Source: Gymnothorax reevesii (lineage: Eukaryota > Chordata > Actinopteri > Anguilliformes > Muraenidae). Taken from it: DNA of 64,000 bases. The notes beneath the pieces were generated by a model. The model was not told the DNA's origin. It worked only from the letters and a program-made list of their open reading frames with translations, and did no database searches. A program made the position numbers and the translations under genes. Shown piece by piece: positions 56,030-64,000 of the stretch; within the stretch, counting starts at the first letter, position 1; the number at the start of each line of letters is the position of its first letter. The DNA lies in NCBI GenBank assembly GCA_029721435.1, contig CM056584.1, positions 15,449,739 to 15,513,738 on the forward strand, written 5' to 3'.

Positions 56030-56489
56030 GACAGATTTTGAGTTCACATGCATATTTACTGCATCCATACTTACTGAAGTAAAGTTACCTAACAGATTCT
56101 ATACCAATCTCTTTCCAATGTGAATAATCTTAGACATTAAATGTTAGTCAGTATTGATTATATTGCATAATACAATGCAGATTTTATGGACTACATTTTG
56201 GTCAAGACCAAAGTTTGAACTTATGGATAGATGTATGGATGCAGATGTTACCTTGATCTGTCATTTCTTAATTATTTCTTTATAATTTCAGGCTTATGTA
56301 GTGGTCTTGATTATTCCATAAATAAATTGTGTGATTATTAATCAAGCGATCATAAACCAGGTCAGCTTGAAAACAATTATGCGTATAAGGGTCAGAGACT
56401 TACAGCAACTCATTTGAAAATTGCATAACACCTGCGTTACCGCCGGGGGGATGTTGGGCTTAAGGGAGTTAGTGAGAAACTGAGACTGT

Positions 56490-56610
56490 GCGGCTTTGGC
56501 AGGTTGAAGTGAAGCGATTGGATGTGAATTAAGTCCTATATCTATCTGGAGAATTTTTTCTGTGATACAGCCGCAACGCAAAGTGAGGAGCCTCGTTATT
56601 GCTTTAAAAG
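56490..56610 (-). pseudogene. IgL sigma V pseudogene V15 (short fragment)
   Basis: Resembles the V2/V4 framework 3 and CDR2 DNA (GTTGAAGTGAAGCGATTGGATG, TCCTATATCTATCTGGAGA). About 120 bp only. No RSS or leader. Confidence 0.7.
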
Positions 56611-56639
56611 AGGCATAAACATAGGAGATGTAATGGTCA

Positions 56640-57112
56640 GCGCCATTTATAAAGTACCTTCAGGCACAAATTGGCTTAAAAAGCAAGTGTATGGAAATTA
56701 CAGGTGTGGTAACTGTGCTCATTGATCAGATACATTTGACACTAAAACATTCAGTGATTCTAATTTAGGTAAGAAGTACAGCATGAAACAGTTTATCAAT
56801 TGCCTATCCAACACATGTGGCTGAATATACATAGATCAAACAAAAAGGAATTTAAAACTAAGAATTGCTGAACACAAAGCTGCAATCAGAAATGACAATA
56901 TTGATCATGTTATTGCTAGACACTATACGGAGAAAAACCATGGACCAGCCACCACACCTAAATGTATTGGCATTGAGAGGTTAGACTCACACCCAAGAGG
57001 GGGTAATTTGATTGAGCAACTGTTGAAAAGAGAGGCTTTTTGGATTCATGAGTTGAATACAGTTGAACCATATGGACTCAATGAAAAACAGGAGCTGAGT
57101 GTATTTTTGTGA
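56640..57112 (+). pseudogene. Penelope-like element GIY-YIG endonuclease remnant
   Basis: The plus-strand frame reads YGNYRCGNCAH, then FINCLSNTCG, IYIDQTKRNLKLRIAEHKAA, ARHYTEKNHGP, GGNLIEQLLKREAFWIHELN and VEPYGLNEKQEL to a stop at about 57110. The Cys pair region, IYI..T, R..EH and the terminal KRE..WI..L..PYGLN are the pattern of the C-terminal GIY-YIG nuclease of Penelope-like elements. Two in-frame stops make it inactive. The RT part is missing. Confidence 0.8.
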
Positions 57113-58060
57113 TAGACGACAATGTGTGCAATGATTTGAATGCACAACGTAATTTTGTGAGGCCAATGTAATAATATCTTTTTATTTTTGAACATTTCAG
57201 CTATTTTTACTGTCAATGTTTTGCACATAATATATTTATCCACAGGCCAATAGATAATTAATGTGTAGTATGACGCCATGTCTTGATATTGTGATAACTA
57301 ATTTTTTAGAGGTGTTATTTATTGTAGCCCCAGATGGAGTGGCCGGGGTTCTATGGATTTGCGATCGTCGCGCGTCTGCAGAGATTTTCTTGTGAACGCT
57401 CTACAGACTGCAATTCTTTTCAAATCCTTTTGATATTTCACATGCACGTTGATAGCGGTTAGTGGATGAAGCCAATCGATTTTGGTTGAGTTTCGTCATG
57501 CTTTGTCCGAAATATTCCCAAAAAACCAACAAAAATTTTCCCATTGGAAAGAATGGGAGTTGGGTTCTCATTGCTAGAGTGCGTGAAGTCACACCTAGAG
57601 TGGGAGCTGGGAGCACAGAGGCTGCAAAAAATACTTTTCATATCACTATAACTTCCACAAATTTATATCCCTCTTCATGAAATTTCCCAACAACAGAGGA
57701 AAATTGGCTGTTGTCACAGTACTATAGTTTTTGTAGTACAGAAGTACATAGTTTTGCCTCAGGGAGCAGTCAAAGGACATGAGGCACGTCTAATTTCCCT
57801 AGCTTTTTCAATCACCCAAAATACCCAAAAGTTTTTGGGAGAACAGCAAGCACACAGAGTTTTTAGATCACTGTAATTCCAAAATTATATTACTATATTT
57901 TGCATTAGAAGCAAGAGTTTGAGGTGTGCGCAACCAAGGATTTCTTTCACTAAGTAACTCAGCGATTCTCTGTGCGTGGGGATCCAGTCCTGCCATGGCC
58001 CTCTGTGATTGACTGATTTGATATACAACAGCTCAGCTGTTTCCATGGAGATGATTTGGT
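57113..58060. other. intergenic, no gene recognised
   Basis: 57300-57880 looks like unidentified repeat sequence. Short frames only. Confidence 0.4.
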
Positions 58061-58069
58061 TAAGATATT

Positions 58070-58190
58070 GGCCGCGATCCAAATGTACACTCACCCACCA
58101 TGTACGGCATTATGTTATGAATGTTCTACATTGAAAACAATATAAAGACAATGAGTGAGCGAGTGGACAACTGTGCATTCTGTGTGTCAT
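58070..58190. mobile_element. diverged copy of the 112-bp MITE
   Basis: Reverse-orientation relative of 42630-42741 (ACACTCACCCACCAT, AATGTTCTACATTG, ATGAGTGAGCGAGTGGACAA). Confidence 0.55.
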
Positions 58191-59930
58191 CATCAGAACA
58201 AAGTTAAACCAGCCAGTGATTTTGCGCTTATTGAAATTCGCCCAATGCTATGAATTCCCAGTCTTAAAAAGGTAACCTACCTCATTTTCCCGGCTGTTTA
58301 TTTTCACTGCCAGGTCCAAGCTAATACAGCACTATTTTAAAACGTTGCCCTCTTTATCAAACGCAAAGAAGCATTTGATAGAAATGTAACGTTAAAAAGA
58401 GAAACATATGTTCATGAATGCGATATGCCTCTGTTTGCAGTCTACCTTAAATGGAATTACTGCTTGGCAGAGCTAGTGGTTGCCTTGTGCAAGGTTCATG
58501 AGCAAACATTATGTCTTCACTAATTACAATACAGGCTCGCTAGGTCATCAGCATCTGTTTCCCAGCGTCACTGTTAAGCTAAACCTCCGAGGAATATTCG
58601 CGTACATCACTTCATGGCTCAGCCTGTCATGCCGTACATAATTTACGCACAATAATGAGTGCATGAATAAATAAACTGAAGTAATTTCATTTGCATCAAG
58701 AAAATTTACAAAGAACTAATGTGGAATCACAATGAAATACAATTGAAATAACACTTGACCATTTTTGTGGTCACTGGTTTTCAATGGTGGTTTTTATGTC
58801 TTCAGTTCGTACGTGCGAGCGCGAGACACGTTCCGGTCCGACCCATAACCCGTCAGTGCAGATGTTGATGCCAGCGGACATGGAGCTGGTCTATTTATTT
58901 ACGCAGTTACAGTATTCTCTCACTAGATAGCACACCCGGACCAGTTATTGAACATTCACCAGCAAGCCAACCTCGAACACAGTTTACAATATTAGCCAAC
59001 CCTGTTTTTCAAGACTTGTATAAATGAACTCCTCAGCTAAGCCTTCTGTGCAAACTGCTGAATATACTTGGCCATACTATCTATCCAGCAATTCCAAAAA
59101 TGCTCTCGTGACTGAAAAATTTGTTGTCCTCTGTAGCAGCCACTTCATCTATCGAGAACCAGTGGTATTCAAATTAGTAGTTAAGAAAAATCAATTTTCT
59201 GAAGAAAATTTTGACACGAAATTCATACTGTTATTCTTCTATCACTATCATTTATCTTCTATCATTTCCCTCACGCAGAGGGGCCAGGATGCAAATGCGC
59301 GACCATCGGAAATCCATAGTACCCCCGGGCACTCTGTCCGGGGCTCAGGCCCGGACTGGCCAAAGGGAGATACAGGAGTCATCCCGAAGCGCCGGTATGT
59401 GCTTGGCCTGCTGGACTGCTGGCTGCCGCCTGCATGTCGGGGTGTTTTTTTTTTTACTTCTACAGACTGCCGGTCGGCCGGCGTCGCAACTCACAGCTGT
59501 TTGACTTTTTTCAGGCCAATCAGAGGCCATTCAGGCCAGTAGCATGTGAGGAGGACAACAAGACGATGGGTTTGTTTTGATTAACACCCACCCCAACAGT
59601 CCGTGTCAACCACACAGACAGCGTGTGTGTGGAGGAGGAGGTGTGTCTGTGTGGTACCTGCTGCTGAGAAGAGGAGAGGAGGACGACTTGTGAATGGACC
59701 CACCTAAAAAGAGGAAGGACGGCGCAGAGAAGGAGAGAGATAAATAGAGGAAGGCACTCAAGGTTGATGCGGCCAAATGCCAAAAATTAACAAGTTTATA
59801 TAGGCCTTCCCCCCCAGCCATGACCGCGCCATCCAAAAAAAAAAAAAGATCTGTCCGCGTCAGACTCTGCCAGTAAGTTTTATTTTAAAAAAAAACAAAA
59901 CACTGGTTCTCTTCAGACGCCATGTACACG
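58191..59930. other. intergenic with possible hAT 5' remnant
   Basis: Near 59690 the plus strand reads MDPPKKRKDGAEKEREI then a stop, a basic N terminus like those of hAT/zinc-finger transposases. This is weak. The frame 59024-59542 has no recognisable domain. Confidence 0.3.
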
Positions 59931-59936
59931 TTTACC

Positions 59937-60745
59937 CGTGACGTGCAGTCGGAGGTTAGTTTGGTGAGGCAAAAACTTCCCCTTTGCTTGAATAACAATT
60001 AGACGATTAACTAGTTTAGTAAGACTATTTGGTAGAATGACGGGCAGTTTTAGTTTCTGCGGCGTTATTACTCAGTGGGCTACATGGAACTTGAAATGTT
60101 CACGAAACTGCAGATTTGCGAGTATTTGCTGACAGGAAGCCAGAGACGTACAGTGAGGTGAGGCAGTGACCCAAACTTTTATCACAGGATTTTGTGAACC
60201 TGTTCCCACGTACTGTTCCTAATTGACAATGAAAACAATTAAGACCAAGCCTGTAGGAAGCCTGACACTGATAGAGGAGATAATGACTTCATTCACGTAT
60301 ACGCTGCGATTCAAGACTGCAAAGATGGAAATCTGAATAATAAATTAGGAAAAATTCTCTTGGTAATTCTGTATATCGTTCAAACATTTTGTTCATCGGA
60401 TTAAGAAAGAAGACTGAAAATAAACGTCCGCTTTTTGTTTAGGTGTAAAAGCGCGTATTTAAAGGATAATACATTGTATAAGCTGCTGTTTAAGCATTGA
60501 ACTCTGCATTTGTCGAACTGTGTTAATATTTTTTGATGACGTTGCTTCGGCTTCCTGGAAGCAAGTACGCGCAAATCTGCTGTTTAGCATTTCAGGTTCG
60601 ATGTACTGAGCAATAACGCCACGGAAACTTAAACTGGCCCATCATTTTGCCGAATTGTCTTACTAAACTAGTTAATCTTCTGATTGCTAATCAAGCAAAG
60701 GGGTGATTTCTGCCTCACCAAACTAACATCTACCACACGTCACTG
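59937..60745. mobile_element. MITE with long (about 90-bp) terminal inverted repeats
   Basis: The left arm (GTGACGTGCAGTC, GGTTAGTTTGGTGAGGCA, CCCTTTGCTTGAATA, TAACTAGTTTAGTAAGAC) recurs inverted at about 60656-60745. The GTGACGTG terminus with GGTGAGGCA resembles hAT-derived fish MITEs. No transposase inside. Confidence 0.75.
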
Positions 60746-60956
60746 ACGTCTACATAATGTAAATATGTTTGCTGTCTGTTGCTGACTTGCTGTTAAGTAT
60801 CCCAGCCCATACATGAAAGCTATTATGTATCCAGCTTCGGATTTAGGTTGTAGTTCATTAGTATTTCCTTAGAACCTATTTAAAATATTAATCAATGCTA
60901 TGCTCCCATTCTGTATTATACAGTCAGCCTTGTATATTATTTATTATTTTATTATT

Positions 60957-61260
60957 ACCTCCGCCAAGGAGGTTATGTTTTTGGTGCTGTTTGTTTGTTT
61001 GTTGGTTTGCTTGTTTGTTGGTTTGTTTGTGTTCAACATAACTCAAAAACTTATGGCCGGATTTTGATAAAATTTATCAGGGTACGTGGGTATTAAGTTA
61101 AGGAAGAGGTGATTAAATTTTGGCATATCTAGGCCAAAGTACTGCTGAGATATATGCCAAAGTTCAAGATTTCAAGTCTTTCCAATGGGCCGGAGTTCCG
61201 ATCACCGTGCTTTTGGGTTTGCTGCCCCCTGGCGGAGGTCTGCGCTCTCTGAGTGCTTTC
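60957..61260. repeat. dispersed repeat with ACCTCCGCC/GGCGGAGGT ends
   Basis: Begins ACCTCCGCCAAGGAGGTTAT, has a run of TTTGTTTG/GGTTTG, then CATAACTCAAAAAC and GGATTTTGATAAAATTT, and ends GGCGGAGGTCTGCGCTCTC. A known type of dispersed repeat in aquatic animals. Confidence 0.7.
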
Positions 61261-61329
61261 ATAGTTATTATTATTTTATTATTTATAAAAGAAAAATGTT
61301 TATATGAAAAAAAAAACACGATAAGGTCA

Positions 61330-61440
61330 AGTGACACTGGATTTGATTATTTCACCTGTGGGTGTCATGGAGAAAGCAAAGAGCGAACCTGACGAAGCGA
61401 TGGCAAAACGCGTTGTTTGCTCTTAAATAAAACTCAGTCA
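61330..61440 (+). ncRNA. hammerhead-like motif, possibly a Penelope terminal repeat remnant
   Basis: The core CCTGACGAAG (61388-61397), a short helix (GC/GC), AAAAC and CGCGTTG lies inside an outer pairing AAGAGC (61379-61384) with GCTCTT (61419-61424). Hammerheads need GAAA; here it is AAAA, as if a CpG had decayed. Penelope-like terminal repeats are known to carry hammerheads. Weak and inferred. Confidence 0.35.
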
Positions 61441-61782
61441 ATGGTGATCAGTGCATGAGAGTAAAGTAATGAGAGTGCAGAGTGTCCCCTCAGCTCAGCT
61501 CTCTCAGCTCTTATATCAAAGTTACTTCAGAATTTGACAATATTCCCCTGAATTTAAACAGTTCACTTTATGTTGAAATGAATCACTGCTGGTGAAACAA
61601 AGGGAAAGGAAGCAGATGTTGTGGTCCTGCAGGACTGGGTTTCTATCAGATGGGCTCCAGGCCCTGTGACGTTACTGTCATGGTTCAGAGGTCCTGGCTC
61701 AGCTTAAGTGACAGCACATCCTGTACTGAGAGTAAAGTTCTCTCCTTTCTAAAACTGCTATAAAGCAGAAGTGATGCTCAGA

Positions 61783-61810
61783 GGTTTTTGTCATGAGGCA
61801 AATCACTGTG
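61783..61810 (-). other. V12 recombination signal, 12-bp spacer
   Basis: Minus-strand CACAGTG, 12 bases (spacer ATTTGCCTCATG, diverged from the others), ACAAAAACC. Confidence 0.95.
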
Positions 61811-62253
61811 ATATGAACTCCTCCGCATTGGTGTCCCATGTATTACAGTAATACACTGCAAAGTCTCCTGCCTCCACATTTTTGATTATCAATTGATAAT
61901 CAGATGTACTCTGATTAGTGGATGTAAAGCGGCTGGACGAGAACCCAGCCCCATATTTAGGGGCACTCCAAGAGTGATAGAAATGCAGCACATGCTGAGG
62001 AGCACTGCCTGGAACCTGCTTGTACCACCAAACTGCTCGATTAGTCACAGTCCCCAGGTTACAGTCCATAGTGGCTGTATCTCCTTTACTCTCTGTCAGA
62101 ACAGGAGGCTTCTGTGTCACCACTGTTACTCCACTCACACCTGAAAAATAAGAAGATCATGTAAGAAACATTAAATGCAGAATTTTAATTTAAGACCAAT
62201 TCAAGTTTCTTACATGAGAGCACAGAGATGAGAGTGCAGAGAGTCCCCAACAT
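61811..62253 (-). CDS. IgL sigma V gene V12 (leader 62214-62253, V exon 61811-62140)
   Basis: The leader is MLGTLCTLISVLS. The V exon is CVSGVTVVTQKPPVLTES, MDCNLG, RAVWWYKQVPGSAPQHVL, FYHSWSAPKYGAGF, TSDYQLIIKN, GDFAVYYC (Phe for Ser) and CDR3 NTWDTNAEEFI. It is open with intact RSS. It is the 5'-most V in the window and about 28 kb from J. Its promoter CCAAT is altered and a gypsy fragment begins right upstream, which may reduce expression. Confidence 0.92.
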
Positions 62254-62329
62254 GTTGTCAGTGTGAGGTGTGAACAGCTGAGAGATGAGCAGGTTGGAGT
62301 GTGAGGAGAGGAGAGGCTGCAGGACCCAG

Positions 62330-62384
62330 ATATAAGGGGCCGGTCAGGGAGATGGAGGGGGGGGAGCTTCTGCACTCAGCCAGT
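62330..62384 (-). promoter_or_regulatory. V12 promoter (TATA, altered CCAAT)
   Basis: CTTATAT at 62330-62336. The CCAAT position reads CCAGT at the edge of retroelement sequence. Confidence 0.65.
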
Positions 62385-62389
62385 CCAAG

Positions 62390-64000
62390 GTGTTAGATAG
62401 AAAGTGCTGTTTCCAATCATCACATTCTTCATGCAACAGTAGTTTGTTGCAAAACAAAGTGATTAACCGACGGAACCTCTGAATCCCTGTCATTCTCAGT
62501 AAACAGCGGAGGCCGATAACCCAACTGATCCTCAAATGGGGAAAGGCCTGTGGAGGAGTTACCCAGTGAATTCTGGGAATATTCGGCCCATGCTAAAAAT
62601 CGACTCCACAAAGATGGGTTGTCAGCCGCTAAACATCGAAGAGTATTCTCCAAGGACTGGTTGGTTCACTCAGTCTGCCCGATAGTCTCTGGATGAAAAC
62701 CAGAGGAAAGGCTCACAGTGGCCCCCAACTGGTTTCAAAATGCACACCAAAATTTGGCTGTAAATAGAGGACCCCGGTCAGAAGCCATATCTTGAGGGAT
62801 GCCATGCAGCTGGAAAACATGGCCCACAACAAGAAGGGCCGTCTGCCGTGCCGAAGGCAGCTTGGGCAGCGCGATAAAGTGGGCGGCCTCAGAAAAACGG
62901 TCAACCACGACCAGGATGACTGCGTTCCCTTCCGAAACAGGCAGCCCCATAACAAAATCAAGAGCGAATCAAAATCAATATGGCTCCACGGGCGCCTAGG
63001 GATGAGCAACAGCCGCAGCAGACCAGAGGGGGGGAGGTGGGAAGTTTTGTTCCTAGAGCAAATACAGCACGCCGCTACAAACTCCCGGATGTCCTCAATC
63101 ATACTGGGCCACCAGAAACATCAATCCAAGAACTTCTTGCTCCGATTAACCCCCGGGTGACCCGCCAGACGGGAATAGTGACCCCACTGGAGAACTGGGG
63201 ACCGCACTGCCAAAGGAACAAACAAACAACCAGGCGGTGCCCCACCAGGACCGGGATCATTTCTCAACGCCTCCCTCACAACTGACTCAAAGTCCCACTG
63301 AATGGGAGCCACAATCTGAGCTGCCGGGATAACCGGCTCAGGAATGGGGTCGCGACCGGCGCGATCATGAATCTGCAACAAAGCGTCGGGCTTGATGTTT
63401 TTTGACCCCGGGCGATAGGTTAACGTAAAGTTAAAGTCGTTGAAAAGCAACGACCACCGCGCCTGCCGAGATTTACTTCGTTTAGTTTGTTGGATGTATT
63501 GGAGATTTTTATGATCCGTCCAAACCACAAATGGATGTTCAGCCCCCTCCAACCAATAGTGCCACTCTTCTAATGCCAACTTGACAGCCAACAACTCCTG
63601 GTCACCAATGCTGTAATTCTGTTCGCCCGCCGACAACGACCGGGAGAAGTAGGCACATGGGTGCAACTTACTGTCCCAAAGGGGGCGCTGAGACAAAATG
63701 GCACCTACCCCGACTTTCGATGCATCCACCTCCAGAACTAATGGGAGGGAGGAGTCAGGCAAAATGAGAATGGGTTCTGAGCTAAGTTGTTTCTTTAACT
63801 CCTGAAAAGCAGCCTCAGCTGCTAGAGACCAAGCAAACGACGAGGAGGTATTCTTCTTTGTGAGCGCAATAATGGGGGCAGCTACCGCACTAAAATTACG
63901 GATAAACCTCCTATAAAAATTAGCAAACCCCAAAAACCGTTGCACCTCATTAACATTTTTAGGGGCAGGCTAATCTCTGACCGCTGCCACTTTGTTAGGA
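62390..64000 (-). pseudogene. Ty3/gypsy pol fragment, cut by the window edge
   Basis: Minus strand. The RT end and RNase H are at 63121-63945 (FLGFANFYRRFIRNF, LVLEVDASKVGVGAILSQ, VWTDHKNLQYI), followed by an integrase HHCC start (AGHPGVNRSKKFL) and the integrase zinc region ([12 protein letters not shown]). The core is split over two frames ([31 protein letters not shown]), and a C-terminal part is at 62429-62653 (LLFTENDRD-type tail). Frameshifts disrupt integrase. Domain order is the usual RT-RH-IN, so this is a different lineage from the Gmr1-like elements. The 3' side, including the LTR, is missing where it meets the V12 promoter. Confidence 0.88.

Noticed and set aside
1..64000. CRISPR arrays, bacterial operons, Shine-Dalgarno sites
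   Set aside because: The window is vertebrate DNA; no such structures are present.

Overview
The window is vertebrate genomic DNA, almost certainly from a ray-finned (teleost-like) fish. All the host genes I can support are immunoglobulin light-chain segments, and nearly everything else is transposable elements. The V, J and C proteins look like the fish IgL sigma (L2) class: a WYKQVPG framework 2, a long framework 3 with YGAGFSS, a J reading VFGQGTKLIVA, and a C domain with SLLPPSSEEL and a Cys near its C terminus. Every V with a readable signal has a 12-bp-spacer RSS and the one J has a 23-bp spacer. That is the kappa/sigma arrangement and not the classical lambda one. The species cannot be named from the sequence.

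Immunoglobulin layout (all on the minus strand, so transcription runs right to left): nine V genes have open V exons, a 40-nt leader exon, a promoter and an RSS (V exons ending near 5.4, 6.7, 16.3, 18.7, 20.7, 35.3, 36.6, 52.5 and 61.8 kb). Six more are broken or partial (3.1, 17.2, 22.6, 51.6, 55.4 and 56.5 kb). One J lies at 33422-33455 and one C exon at 31568-31887. The V genes right of 35 kb plus J and C form one V(n)-J-C cluster. The V genes at 3-23 kb lie 3' of this C in the same orientation and most simply belong to the next cluster, whose J-C is beyond the left edge. A V would join J by deletion, and the J-V exon would then splice to C across a 1.5-kb intron (split Asp codon, phase 1).

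Mobile elements: 1-2491 is the 5' part of a Gmr1-like LTR retrotransposon. A SCAN-like gag fragment sits at about 3450-4110. An LTR-like sequence lies at 10.2 kb and a solo LTR at 11.1-11.6 kb, next to a Tc1 relic at 10.4-11.1 kb. A LINE fragment at 12.3-15.6 kb is split by a MITE and by a 2.2-kb TTAA-flanked transposon. A CR1-like LINE occupies 23.5-26.1 kb, and two Tc1/mariner elements abut at 26.7-29.25 kb. An LTR-like sequence lies at 29.8-30.35 kb. A nested block at 37.7-45.5 kb holds a Ty3/gypsy element, a piggyBac-like element and two MITEs inside a long-TIR transposon. A structurally complete Gmr1-like element with seemingly identical LTRs lies at 45632-51552. Penelope-like remains are at 56.6-57.1 kb and perhaps 61.3-61.4 kb, a hAT-like MITE at 59.9-60.7 kb, and a gypsy pol fragment runs off the right edge from 62.4 kb.

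The most unusual points are: (1) V promoters with an invariant CCAAT-to-TATA distance and no consensus Ig octamer; (2) a recent Gmr1-like insertion with integrase ahead of reverse transcriptase, in the RSS-proximal part of a V pseudogene; (3) a SCAN-like gag fragment fused to a V pseudogene; (4) a minisatellite carrying a palindromic nuclear-receptor site; (5) a possible decayed hammerhead motif near 61.4 kb; (6) a duplicated octamer-plus-TATA block flanking the C gene.
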